Part shown: piece by piece, positions 51,892-60,969 of the stretch | How the letters are laid out: every line of letters starts with the position of its first letter | Numbering within the stretch: the first letter of the stretch is position 1 | NCBI GenBank assembly: GCA_963702575.1 | Contig: CAVPCU010000006.1 | Location: 248,001-312,000, forward strand | Length of the DNA stretch: 64,000 bases | Reading direction: 5' to 3' | From: VRUE01 sp963702575 | Lineage (GTDB): Bacteria > Actinomycetota > Thermoleophilia > Solirubrobacterales > 70-9 | Notes under the pieces: model-generated | Database searches by the model: none | What the model was told of the DNA's origin: nothing | The model's input: only the letters and a program-made list of their open reading frames with translations | Program-made: the position numbers and the translations under genes

Positions 51892-53424
51892 ATGAACGCC
51901 GCTACGTCGAAAGACCCGCTCGTGAAGTCCGATGGCTTGCTCGAGCAGTTGCTGCGCATCGCGCGGAGGAGAAAATGGGTGATCCTCCAGGCGCTGATCG
52001 TCGTTCCCGTGCTCGCGCTGATCTTCACGTTGAATCAGGAAGACGAATACACGGCCACGGCGACGCTGCTCTTCCGCCAGGCCCCGGTGGGGGTATCGGA
52101 AGGCGAAAGCGTGATCGAACCGACCCGGGAAGCGGCCACGAACGGCCAGCTCGTCGGCCTTCCCGTCGTCGCTGAAACGGCGGCGGAATCGCTCGAAGGA
52201 GTGCCTGCCAGCGAAATCCAGGAAAGCGTCAGCGTCGAATCGAGTCCCGAAGCCGACACCGCGCAGATAGTCGCGACGAGCACCTCCCCCGAACTGGCGG
52301 CCGCGATGGCGAACGCCTATGGGAAGGCGTACATCGTGTTTCGCCGGCAAGCCGATCGGTCTCAGGTCCAGGGCGCGATCGGAGTGGCCGAAGCCAGCCT
52401 CGAACAGCTGACGCCAGCCGAACAGGAAAGCAAACAGGGTGTTGCGCTCAACGAACAGCTCGACCGCCTCAAGCTCGCGCAGGCCTTGCAGACCGGCGGC
52501 GCCGAGCTGGTCCAGCAGGCAACCGCCCCCTCGAGTCCCTCCTCGCCGAATGCGTTGCAGAACGTCATGCTCGGCGTCGTCCTCGGTGCCGTGTTCGGCT
52601 TCTGTCTGGCGGCCCTCCTGGAGCGCATCGATCGCCGCGTTCGAGCCGTCGACGAACTCGAAGAGCTGTACGGCGTGCCGATCCTGGCGCGTATCCCCCG
52701 CAGCCAGCGCCTTTCGCGCAGGCGCCACGAGGCGATCGGGCCGCAGACCGCCGAGGGAGAGGCTTTCCGGGTTCTCCGCAAGAACCTGCGCTACTTCAAC
52801 CTGGACAACCGCCTGCACTCGATTCTGGTCACCAGTCCGGAAGCGGGGGATGGGAAGTCCACGATCGCCCGCACGCTCGCCATGACCATGGCCGAGATGG
52901 GCGACGACGTCATCCTGGTCGAAGGCGATCTGCGCAAAGGCGGGGAGCTTCGCGGGGTCACCGGCGCCCCCGCAACCGGCCTATCCAATGTCCTTGCCGG
53001 GACGCCCGTTGAGAAAGTTCTAATCGAGCAGGATGTCCTCGACAGTGCCGGCACTCACCCAAGGTCCCTGACCGTGCTTCCCAGCGGTCCGGTGCCGCCC
53101 AACCCATCGGAGCTTCTCGACAGCGCCCAGATGCACGATCTGCTCATCGACCTCCAAGGTCGATTCCAGACCGTCGTTCTCGATAGCCCTGCCCTTGGCG
53201 CCGTGAGCGACGCCCTTGCGCTCGTCTCCGAGGTCTCGGCGATCGTCGTCGTCGGCGGCCTCGGCAAAACGACCCGCGACGCCGCTCGGGAGCTCAGCAA
53301 ACAACTCTCCCTGTTGGAGAAGCGGCCGATTGGGGTCATAGCCAACTTTACGGAGCCAGAGCGTGGTAAGTACTCGCATTACTACCGTTCCGACCTTGTC
53401 GGAAGCGGCACGCCGGCTTCCTGA
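51892..53424 (+). CDS. Wzz-domain polysaccharide co-polymerase fused to a BY-type tyrosine kinase
   Basis: 510 residues. The Wzz part has two membrane helices (WVILQALIVVPVLALIFTL near residue 30, NVMLGVVLGAVFGFCLAALLE near 230) around an extracytoplasmic domain. The cytoplasmic kinase follows, with Walker A TSPEAGDGKSTIART, Walker A' VILVEGDLRKGG and Walker B FQTVVLDSPAL. BY-kinases control chain length and export of capsule or exopolysaccharide; the C-terminal tail has tandem Tyr (HYYRS) for autophosphorylation. It starts the exopolysaccharide locus and overlaps the polymerase gene. Confidence 0.92.
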   Translation: MNAATSKDPLVKSDGLLEQLLRIARRRKWVILQALIVVPVLALIFTLNQEDEYTATATLLFRQAPVGVSEGESVIEPTREAATNGQLVGLPVVAETAAESLEGVPASEIQESVSVESSPEADTAQIVATSTSPELAAAMANAYGKAYIVFRRQADRSQVQGAIGVAEASLEQLTPAEQESKQGVALNEQLDRLKLAQALQTGGAELVQQATAPSSPSSPNALQNVMLGVVLGAVFGFCLAALLERIDRRVRAVDELEELYGVPILARIPRSQRLSRRRHEAIGPQTAEGEAFRVLRKNLRYFNLDNRLHSILVTSPEAGDGKSTIARTLAMTMAEMGDDVILVEGDLRKGGELRGVTGAPATGLSNVLAGTPVEKVLIEQDVLDSAGTHPRSLTVLPSGPVPPNPSELLDSAQMHDLLIDLQGRFQTVVLDSPALGAVSDALALVSEVSAIVVVGGLGKTTRDAARELSKQLSLLEKRPIGVIANFTEPERGKYSHYYRSDLVGSGTPAS

Positions 53425-54844
53425 CCCGGTTCGGGCCGCCGCGTTCGCGCTTGCGGCGCTGGCGCTGGAGGCGGTGCTCGCGCACGGCGTCGTCGGCGAA
53501 GGCATCTCCAAACCGATCCTGCTCTTCGCAGGCCTGGCGGCGGTTACGTTCGTCCTACGGTTCCCGATGGCGACGGCCCTCATCTTCCTCGCCCTAACCG
53601 ACTTCATCTTCTATCCGACCTTCTTCGCATATGAAGTCGGCCCGCTCAACATACGCCCGCACGAGCTCGCGCTGGCTGGCCTCTTCGTTCTCGCGCTGGT
53701 CCGTCCGGTGAAGAAGAGCTGGGGCGGCGGAACGGGCCTCGCCCTGTTCGCGTTCCTGGTCGTGCTCACGCTCTCGGGAGCGATCGCGTTCGCCGACGGA
53801 AAGGCTCCGCTCACCGATGTGTTCAACTGGGGCCGCCCGTTCGCCCCCCTGACCTTCTTCTATGTCGTGGCGAGGTTGTTCCCACGCCCCGAGCAGCGTC
53901 GCGCGTTGCTCACCGGTGCCGCCGTGCTGGCCGCTGTGGCTGGTCTCGTTGCCCTTCTCGTCTCCCTGGGCGCCGGCTTCGGGCACACCCTCGCCGGCGG
54001 CGGAGAATCCATCGTCAAGGAGGAGGAAGGCGCGGCGGGGTTGCTGCGCGTGCGCCTTGCCGGACTTTCGATGGCGTACGCGCTGTTCTGGTACGTGGCG
54101 GTCAAGGTCGTCGCGGCGCGGGGTGAGAGGCGGCTCGTTTGGACGCTCCTGCTCGGGGGGATGGCTCTGGGGATCGCGATCAGCTTCAACCGCAACATGT
54201 GGCTCGGGCTGATTGCCGGCCTCGTCTTGATGATGATCGTGGGCGGAACCTTCATCCGCAGCCGCCTCACCGTCGCGTTGATCGCAGCCGTCGCTGGGAT
54301 CATCCTGCTCGCCACCTTTGGCACCGCGACGGAAAGCCGCGTGCTCGACCCCGTGGTGAAACGAGGCGAAACGCTCTTCAATCCGAGTGGGGTGGAGTCA
54401 TCGAACTCCCTGACCGATAGGGCGAAAGAGACGCGGATCGCGTGGCCAAAGGCTGAGCACCACCCCTTGCTTGGCATCGGACCGGGGGTCTACTTCGGCG
54501 TCTATGACCTCGAATTCCTCGGGCCGCACAGCATCAGAGTCGAACGACAGCTCTTCCTCCACAACCAGTACCTCTACCTCCTGCTGATTACCGGACTTCC
54601 CGGCTTGATCGCCTTCGTGCTCTTCCTCGGCATCCCGCTCCTGCGCGCACTGAAACGCTCTCCACGCGATCCGGCGATTACCGCGTGCGGTGTGGCGATT
54701 GCGATGATCATGATCAGCTCGGTCGTCGCCATCTACTTCTCGGTCGAGGACATGACGGCCGTGCTGGGCTTGTTAACCGGCGTGATCGTCGCCGATTGGG
54801 AAGGGCCGGCCGTTGACGGCACGGCTTCGGGGCTGACCGCATGA
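53363..54844 (+). CDS. O-antigen polymerase/ligase-family membrane protein
   Basis: 493 residues with 10-12 hydrophobic helices and a Wzy/WaaL-type loop. AWPKAEHHPLLGIGPGVYFG and HNQYLYLLLITGLPGLIAFVLF are the family's conserved PLxGxGxG and HNxYLxxLxxxGxxG motifs. It would polymerise repeat units on the outer side. GTG 53363 overlaps the kinase gene by 62 bp; a later start such as TTG 53396 is possible. Its TGA overlaps the next ATG (ATGA). Confidence 0.9.
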   Translation: MVSTRITTVPTLSEAARRLPDPVRAAAFALAALALEAVLAHGVVGEGISKPILLFAGLAAVTFVLRFPMATALIFLALTDFIFYPTFFAYEVGPLNIRPHELALAGLFVLALVRPVKKSWGGGTGLALFAFLVVLTLSGAIAFADGKAPLTDVFNWGRPFAPLTFFYVVARLFPRPEQRRALLTGAAVLAAVAGLVALLVSLGAGFGHTLAGGGESIVKEEEGAAGLLRVRLAGLSMAYALFWYVAVKVVAARGERRLVWTLLLGGMALGIAISFNRNMWLGLIAGLVLMMIVGGTFIRSRLTVALIAAVAGIILLATFGTATESRVLDPVVKRGETLFNPSGVESSNSLTDRAKETRIAWPKAEHHPLLGIGPGVYFGVYDLEFLGPHSIRVERQLFLHNQYLYLLLITGLPGLIAFVLFLGIPLLRALKRSPRDPAITACGVAIAMIMISSVVAIYFSVEDMTAVLGLLTGVIVADWEGPAVDGTASGLTA

Positions 54845-56031
54845 GCCCGTCCGCGGCGCCGCGCCGGCGCGTCCTGCTGGTCATCGACCTGCTCTTCTGG
54901 GCCGGGGCCGAGACCCAGCTCCGACACCTGGCAATCGGTCTTCGCCGCCTGGGGCACGACGTGACGCTGCTCGCGATCAATGATGCGACTTCATATGTCG
55001 GGGACCTGGACGAGGCCGGGGTGGAGCTGCGCGTCCTCGGCGTGAAGAGCCGCCTCGGAAGGCTCTTGGCCGTGCCGCGGATCTCGCGGATCGCTCGATC
55101 GTTCGATCTGGTGCACTGCACCGGTTGGGACGCCAGCCTCTGGGGCAGGCTCGCCGCGATCCTCGCGCGGCGGCCGACCGTCGTCACCGAGCACACCGCC
55201 GGCCGTGAGTTTCAGGTGAGCAGGAGCGGGTCCTCCCGGGCGCGGGCGATAGCGCTTCACAACCGTCTCTTGGACCCGGCCACCTACGCGACCGTGGTGG
55301 TCGCCGAGGCGCAGGTTCCGCTACTCGAATCGGAGGGAGTTCGGTCGCGCTCGATTGTCCGCATCCCAAATGCGGTTCCCCTCGGAGACCTCAGGGAGAA
55401 GGCGGAGCACGGAGGCGATCGAGCCTCGCTTGGGATCCCGAGCGAGGCCCTGCTGATCGCGCACACCGCGCGGTTCACCCCCCCGAAGGGCCAGTCGACC
55501 ACCCTGCGCGCGGTCGCGCGCCTGCGCGAGCGGTTCGGTGACGTGCGCGTGGTTTTCGCCGGGGATGGTCCGGAAGAGGAACGGGTCAAGCGTCAGGCGG
55601 CGGAGCTGGGAGCCGATTGGGCGCTCTTCCTCGGCAGTCGCGACGACGTGCCGGCGCTGCTGAGGGCGTCTGACCTCGCTGTGCTGCCGTCCTCGGCTGA
55701 GGGGCTGCCGATGTCGCTGATAGAGGCGATGGCGGTCGGCACGCCGGTGGTCGCGACCGATGTTGGCGATGTGCGCTGGTTGCTGGAGGCGACCGGCGGC
55801 GGCATCTGCGTCGAGGCGGGCGACGAGGCGGAGTTCGCCGAGGCCTGCGGCCGGGTGCTTGGCGAGCCGGACCTGCGGGAGCGGCTCGCCGCGGCCGGGC
55901 TCAGGGGGGTCGAGGATTTCGACGCCGAACGGATGGCGGCGCGTTACTCGGAGGTGTTCGAGGCGGCAATCGCCTCGGCGCCGCTGCCGTGCTTCTTCGG
56001 CGATGCGAACGGAAACGGTGTCGATGGCTGA
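54841..56031 (+). CDS. GT4-family glycosyltransferase
   Basis: A 396-residue GT-B enzyme: N-terminal domain start VLLVIDLLFWAGAETQLRHLA, and in the C-terminal donor domain HTARFTPPKGQSTTLRAVARL, FAGDGPEEERV, and the donor-binding SSAEGLPMSLIEAMAVGTPVVATDVG with the EX7E motif. It transfers a sugar from a nucleotide donor during repeat-unit assembly at the inner face of the membrane. It overlaps both neighbours, so the operon is tight. Confidence 0.93.
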   Translation: MSPSAAPRRRVLLVIDLLFWAGAETQLRHLAIGLRRLGHDVTLLAINDATSYVGDLDEAGVELRVLGVKSRLGRLLAVPRISRIARSFDLVHCTGWDASLWGRLAAILARRPTVVTEHTAGREFQVSRSGSSRARAIALHNRLLDPATYATVVVAEAQVPLLESEGVRSRSIVRIPNAVPLGDLREKAEHGGDRASLGIPSEALLIAHTARFTPPKGQSTTLRAVARLRERFGDVRVVFAGDGPEEERVKRQAAELGADWALFLGSRDDVPALLRASDLAVLPSSAEGLPMSLIEAMAVGTPVVATDVGDVRWLLEATGGGICVEAGDEAEFAEACGRVLGEPDLRERLAAAGLRGVEDFDAERMAARYSEVFEAAIASAPLPCFFGDANGNGVDG

Positions 56032-57133
56032 GCGGCAGCAGCGGGTTCTCCTCGCCTGCGACTTCTTCCTGCGCTACACGGCGATGCTTGCCAATGGCAT
56101 GGTGTGTGGCGGTGCCGCCGCGACGCTCCTGGGCCGCGATCACGACGAGGAGTTTGGCGATCGGCCCGGCGCCGCCGCCGCGTTCGTCGCGGCGGCGGCG
56201 CCCACGGTGAAGCGCTACACGATTCCCGGACGGGTGCGCTCGCCATCCGGATTGGCGGCGGCAGTACGGGTGCGGAGGGCGGTACGCGAGTTCGCCCCGG
56301 ACGTCGTCCACCTGCAGGCCTCGATCGGCAACGACGTGCGCCTGATCTTCGCCAGCGGCGCACGCCCGCGGCGCTTCGCGCTCACCGTCCACGATCCGGT
56401 TCGCCACCCCGGCGAAGCGGTCGCACGCACGGCGACCCTCGGCAATAGGGCGCTGGTCCGCGCCGCCGGCCTGATCTTCGTCCACGCGGCGGCGCTTCGT
56501 GACGAGCTGGTGACGGTGGCCCGGCCGCGGGCACCGATCGTGGTCGTACCGCACGGCGTAGATCCCGGCGAAGCCAGGCCGTTGCCGCCGCGCCCGTCGA
56601 TCCTCTTTTTCGGTCGGATCGGCCCCTACAAGGGGGTCGACGTGCTGCTCGATGCGATGGACGGAGTGTGGAGGCGCTGCCCCGATGCCAGGTTGACGAT
56701 CGCTGGCCGCGGGGAAATCGGAAGGCATCCGGCGCTCGACGACCCACGGGTCGAGCTGCGAGCTGGGCACATCCCCGACGAACAGGTACCCGATCTCTTC
56801 GCGGGGGCGAGCTGCGTTGCGTTGCCCTACCGCCAGGCGAGCCAGAGCGGGGTTGGTTCGTTGGCCAAGCGATATGCGCGCCCGCTCGTCGTCAGCGCGG
56901 TCGGTGGCTTGCCCGAGCTAGTCTCCGACGGCTCCGGCATCACTGTCACCACCGAAGATCCGGCTGCGCTCGCCGATGGCCTCGTCTCGATCCTTTCCGA
57001 TCGCGCCCTCGCCGAGCGATTGGGTGAGGCCGGAGAGAAGACGGCTCGCAGCGGGGCCGACTGGAGGACGGTGGCCGAGGCCACTCTGAGCGCCTACGAC
57101 GAGCATCTGCTCGGATCGCGTCTGGGCAGCTAG
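56024..57133 (+). CDS. GT4-family glycosyltransferase
   Basis: 369 residues. N terminus QQRVLLACDFFLRYTAMLANG, then HLQASIGNDVRLIF, ILFFGRIGPYKGVDVLLDAMDG and IAGRGEIGRHP in the donor domain, and LPYRQASQSGVGSLAKRYARPLVV in place of the usual EGxP motif. A retaining GT-B enzyme. ATG 56024 overlaps the previous gene by 8 bases and is preferred to the longer frame, whose extra residues are low-complexity. Sugar specificity unknown. Confidence 0.92.
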   Translation: MAERQQRVLLACDFFLRYTAMLANGMVCGGAAATLLGRDHDEEFGDRPGAAAAFVAAAAPTVKRYTIPGRVRSPSGLAAAVRVRRAVREFAPDVVHLQASIGNDVRLIFASGARPRRFALTVHDPVRHPGEAVARTATLGNRALVRAAGLIFVHAAALRDELVTVARPRAPIVVVPHGVDPGEARPLPPRPSILFFGRIGPYKGVDVLLDAMDGVWRRCPDARLTIAGRGEIGRHPALDDPRVELRAGHIPDEQVPDLFAGASCVALPYRQASQSGVGSLAKRYARPLVVSAVGGLPELVSDGSGITVTTEDPAALADGLVSILSDRALAERLGEAGEKTARSGADWRTVAEATLSAYDEHLLGSRLGS

Positions 57134-57141
57134 GACCGATC

Positions 57142-58644
57142 ATGCTCTTTCGCAACACCTTCGCACAGTCGACCAGCGTCGTCGCCGGCTACATCTTCAG
57201 CTTCCTGCTCGCGCCGGTGATGATCTCGCGGCTGGGCCTCGACGCTTTCGGGGTCTGGGCGGTGACCGGCGCGTTCGCGACCTACGCCGGCCTGTTAGAC
57301 CTCGGGATTGGCCGTTCGCTTTCGCGCTTCATCGCCGTATTCGACGCCGCCGATGAGCGGCACCGTATCGACCAGTGCGTCGGGCTCGGCATGATCTCGA
57401 CGCTGACCGTGGGGACCCTCACTGCCGCCGTTGTCGCCATCGCGGCGCCGCTGATCAGCGACAAGCTCGGCGTGCTCGATGCCGAGCAGATGCGGATCGT
57501 GGTCCTCTCCTCGGTCGCTATCTGGACGATCAACGGGATCGAGGGGGTGTTGACTGCGGTCGGCGTCGGCCTGCGCCGCATGGTGCCGCCGAACGTCGCG
57601 ATGACGATCGCGGTTTCGATCAACTTCGCCTTCAGCATCGCCGCTCTGGCGGTCAGTTCGAGCCTGGTCGTCTACGCGGTTGCGAACGCCGTCGCCGGCC
57701 TCATCGCCCTGTTTCCCACCGCTCTGGCCATGCGATATGTCTGGCGCTCTCCCTACATCGCCCGGCCGTCATCCGCGTTGGTGAAGGAGGTTCTGGCCTT
57801 CAGCGCGAAGAATCAGATTGGATGGCTGGCCGACCTGATCAACTTCCAGACCGACAAAGTGATCATCGCCCTGCTGGTCGACATTCGCGCTGCGGCGATC
57901 TACGAGATCGCCTCGCGCGTGGTCCTCGCCGTGCGCAGCATGGCCGTCCTGACCGTCTCGGCCATGATCCCGACCACCGCAGCTCGGATCGTCGAGGAGG
58001 GCCGTGAGGTGATTCGCGAGATCTATCGCCGCTACACGCTGCGGAGTTGCGCAATCGCCTTCCCACTCTTTACGCTCTGCTCGGTCACCGCCCCCTTCCT
58101 GCTGATTGCCTGGCTCAACAAGGCCCCCGGCGACGCAGAGCTGCTGGTTCCGTTTCTGACGCTGGCCTACTTCGTAAACGTCACTACCGCGGTGGGCACC
58201 ACCACCGCGATCGGCGCGGGCCACCCAGGCATCGCATCGGCGAACTCGGTCTTGATTGCCGCAGCGAACGTCGTTCTGACGGTGGCGCTCGCCCCTATCT
58301 TCGGTCTCTGGGGAGTCGTCGGCGGAACCTTCTTGGCCGTTACGCTGGGCAGCATGGCCTTCAACGCGCGTTTCCTGCGCCTCTTTGCCCTGCCCGCCCG
58401 GGATTTCTTTTCCGCCGTCGTGCCGACTGCGGCGCTCGCCCTCGGGCTCGGGGTGCCGTCGGCGGCTCTTGCGATCGCCGTAGGCGTGCCCTCGGGCCGC
58501 GTCACGGCGATTCCGCTGCTGTTGCTCTCCACGGCCGCCTACGCGATCCCGTATTGGCTGATCGCCACGCGCCGCGGCTACCTGCCGAGCCAACTCGAGT
58601 TCCCGCCGATGCGCCGTCGTGATTCGGTAGCGACCCCCGCATGA
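57142..58644 (+). CDS. Polysaccharide flippase (Wzx-like, MATE/MOP superfamily)
   Basis: 500 residues with about 14 membrane helices. The N terminus FAQSTSVVAGYIFSFLLAPVMISRLGLDAFGVWAV is typical of Wzx/RfbX flippases, which flip lipid-linked repeat units across the plasma membrane. Middle segments SAKNQIGWLADLINFQTDKVIIALLVD match the family. It lies after two glycosyltransferase genes and overlaps the GT2 gene (ATGA). Confidence 0.92.
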   Translation: MLFRNTFAQSTSVVAGYIFSFLLAPVMISRLGLDAFGVWAVTGAFATYAGLLDLGIGRSLSRFIAVFDAADERHRIDQCVGLGMISTLTVGTLTAAVVAIAAPLISDKLGVLDAEQMRIVVLSSVAIWTINGIEGVLTAVGVGLRRMVPPNVAMTIAVSINFAFSIAALAVSSSLVVYAVANAVAGLIALFPTALAMRYVWRSPYIARPSSALVKEVLAFSAKNQIGWLADLINFQTDKVIIALLVDIRAAAIYEIASRVVLAVRSMAVLTVSAMIPTTAARIVEEGREVIREIYRRYTLRSCAIAFPLFTLCSVTAPFLLIAWLNKAPGDAELLVPFLTLAYFVNVTTAVGTTTAIGAGHPGIASANSVLIAAANVVLTVALAPIFGLWGVVGGTFLAVTLGSMAFNARFLRLFALPARDFFSAVVPTAALALGLGVPSAALAIAVGVPSGRVTAIPLLLLSTAAYAIPYWLIATRRGYLPSQLEFPPMRRRDSVATPA

Positions 58645-59591
58645 GTACGCGCGAGCAGGGGCCCGCGGTTCGGATCAGCGTCATGACGACGGCCTACGAA
58701 CGTGCGGGCACGTTGCGCCAGCTCTATGAGAGCCTCGCTGGGCAGACGTTTCAGGACTTCGAGTGGGTGGTCGTCGATGACGGTTCGACCGATGGCACCG
58801 ACGACCTCATCCGCTCCCTGCAAGCCGAGGCCGATTTCCCGATCGAGTACGTCTGGCAGGAGAACCAGGGCCGCCATGTGGCGATCAACCGCGGGGTCGA
58901 GCGGTGCCGAGCGGAGCTCTGCGCCATGATCGATTCCGACGACTGGTACATGCCGGAGGCGCTCGAGCGGATGCTGGCCCGCTGGGAGGAGATCCCCGTC
59001 GAGCGCCGCAGCGAGTTCGCCAACGTCGAGGGCCTGCGGGTCGACCCCCACGGCGAGCTGGTCTGCGATCGCTATCCGACCGACGTATTCGATTCCAACG
59101 GCTTCGAGCTGAAGGCTCTTCACGGGATACAGGGCGACAAGATCGGGTTGTATCGGCGTGACGTTCTCATCGAGTTCCCGTTCCCAGAAGACCTCGGGTG
59201 GTACATGACCCCCGACCTCGGCTGGAACCGGATCGCCGCCCACTACTCGACCCGTTACATCAACGAGATTTGGGCCTACGCCGACTACCGCCCGGGGGGC
59301 CTGACGGATCGCAAGACGGAATTGCGCCTGCGCTTTCTGCGCTCGCATATCGCCTTCTGGCGGGAGTTCGCGGCGATGCCGCGGCCGATGACGCGGAGAT
59401 CGAAGCTCCAGGCCCACGCCAACTACGTGCGCTACTCGCTGTTGTCCGGCATCGGCCTGCGCCGCCAACTCGCCGATTCCCCCAGCCCGGCTTGGACCAT
59501 CGTCGCGCTGGGGCCGGGGCTGTACCTCTCTCTTCGCGATCGCCGTTGGATGGCACGCAACCGCGACAGGGTGGCGGCCTGGTCTTCCTGA
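58641..59591 (+). CDS. GT2-family glycosyltransferase
   Basis: A 316-residue GT-A enzyme: SVMTTAYERAGTLRQLYESL, the nucleotide-binding FEWVVVDDGSTDGTDDLI, and the metal-binding motif in AMIDSDDWYMPEALERML (DxD). C-terminal region LLSGIGLRRQLADSP is helical. It probably adds one sugar to the lipid-linked unit. A degenerate copy of its middle and end follows directly. Confidence 0.92.
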   Translation: MSTREQGPAVRISVMTTAYERAGTLRQLYESLAGQTFQDFEWVVVDDGSTDGTDDLIRSLQAEADFPIEYVWQENQGRHVAINRGVERCRAELCAMIDSDDWYMPEALERMLARWEEIPVERRSEFANVEGLRVDPHGELVCDRYPTDVFDSNGFELKALHGIQGDKIGLYRRDVLIEFPFPEDLGWYMTPDLGWNRIAAHYSTRYINEIWAYADYRPGGLTDRKTELRLRFLRSHIAFWREFAAMPRPMTRRSKLQAHANYVRYSLLSGIGLRRQLADSPSPAWTIVALGPGLYLSLRDRRWMARNRDRVAAWSS

Positions 59592-60007
59592 GCGGCGCCG
59601 CCAGGATCGGCGTACTCACCGCTGCGGTCAATCGGGCGGTGGAGCGCTCATGGGGCGATCTCTGCGCGATCATCGATTCCGACGACTGGTACATGCCGGA
59701 GGCGCTCAAGTGGATGCTGGCCCGCTGGGAGGAGATCCCCGTCGAGCGCTGCGACGACTCCCAACTCGCATACTGGACCGAGTACGGGGCGATGCAGAAA
59801 CCGATGCGAGTGAGCTCCAGGCTTCGCGCGCACGCCAACTACGTTCGCTACTCGCCGCTCGGGGGGCGCCGGCTGAGACAGCTCCTCGACGACTCGCTGG
59901 CGGCGAGCTGGAGCGTTGCAGCGCTGCCACCCGGACTGGTGCTCTACTTCCGCGATCGCCGCTGGCTGGCGCGAAACGCCAAGCGGGTGGAGGCTTGGTC
60001 CTCGTGA
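59592..60007 (+). pseudogene. Degenerate duplicate of the upstream GT2 glycosyltransferase
   Basis: The frame reads VNRAVERSWGDLCAIIDSDDWYMPEALKWML, ARWEEIPVER, then jumps to YWTEYGAMQKPMRVSS and HANYVRYSPLGGRRLRQLLDD, ending LARNAKRVEAWSS. It matches the upstream GT2 in order but lacks the N-terminal nucleotide-binding part and about 100 residues of the middle. It is therefore a tandem duplicate that lost two pieces. A GTG at 59639 could start a short product, which would not be an active enzyme. Confidence 0.8.
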
Positions 60008-60969
60008 ACGGCGAATCGGTTCGGGTGGTGGTTCTGACCTACGGCGACGGTGGACAGCATAGGCCTCTGCTCGCCTCGCTGGTCGAGGAGGGTGTGGCCC
60101 CAGAGGCCATCCTCGTGGTCCACAATCCGGCGAGCCCAGGGGAGCCCGATCCGGCGTTGCCGCAGGGCTGCGAGCTGATGCGATCGAGTCACAATCTCGG
60201 CTACGCCGCGGCGATGAACCGCGGTATAGAGCGCCAGCTCGAACTGGGCGCCGAGCTGCTGCTCTTGCTGACGCACGACGCGCGCTTGCACCAGGGCGCT
60301 CTCGCTGCCCTGCTGGAGTCGGCGCGCGGCCACGCCGAGTACGGCGTACTCGGCCCCTCTCTCGTCCTCGCGGGGGCGGGGACGCCCTTCTCCTTTGGCG
60401 GCGTGACCCGTGCCAACGGCTCGATGGCTCATCGCCGTACGCGGCCGCCTGCGGTGGAGGGGATCGCTCGGAGCGACTGGGTCGACGGCGGCACGATGCT
60501 GGTTCGGGCCGAGGTGGCCCGCAGCGTCGGCGGCTTCGACGAGCGCTTCTGGGGCTATTGCGAGGAGGCCGACTTCTGCCTGCGGGCGCGACGGGGCGGC
60601 TTCGAGGTTGGGGTCGTCCTCGCGGCCGAGGCCGACCAGGCGCCAGGTGGCGCCAAGCGGCCGGGGCCGTGGGCCTACCTGATCACCCGTAACGGGATCG
60701 CCTACGCCTGGCGTGCAACGGGCCTGCGGGGGCTCGCCTTCGTCACCGCCCGCGCCGCGCTCACGGCTGTCTACTCCTCGGCCCGGGCCGGACTCCGTGC
60801 GCTGGGCCTGCGGCGCGGAGAGGCGGTCGAGCCCTGGGCGCTCGCGGTCGGGACCGCTAGGGGGGCGCTTGACTTCTACCGTCGCCGCTGGGGCTCGCCG
60901 CCGAGCCTGCCGGGTGCGGGTGACCTAAAGAACGTCGAGCAGCGCGCCGGGGGGGCGGGCGATGGCTGA
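60004..60969 (+). CDS. GT2-family glycosyltransferase (rhamnosyltransferase-like)
   Basis: A 321-residue enzyme: VRVVVLTYGDGGQHRPLLASL, NLGYAAAMNRGIE (the NxGxxxAxNxG motif), LLLTHDARLHQGALAAL (DxD-like) and GGFDERFWGYCEEADFCLRARRGG (the EDxDxxxR-type acceptor motif). This layout is common in rhamnosyl- and galactofuranosyltransferases. GTG 60004 overlaps the stop of the remnant upstream (GTGA). Confidence 0.9.
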   Translation: MNGESVRVVVLTYGDGGQHRPLLASLVEEGVAPEAILVVHNPASPGEPDPALPQGCELMRSSHNLGYAAAMNRGIERQLELGAELLLLLTHDARLHQGALAALLESARGHAEYGVLGPSLVLAGAGTPFSFGGVTRANGSMAHRRTRPPAVEGIARSDWVDGGTMLVRAEVARSVGGFDERFWGYCEEADFCLRARRGGFEVGVVLAAEADQAPGGAKRPGPWAYLITRNGIAYAWRATGLRGLAFVTARAALTAVYSSARAGLRALGLRRGEAVEPWALAVGTARGALDFYRRRWGSPPSLPGAGDLKNVEQRAGGAGDG

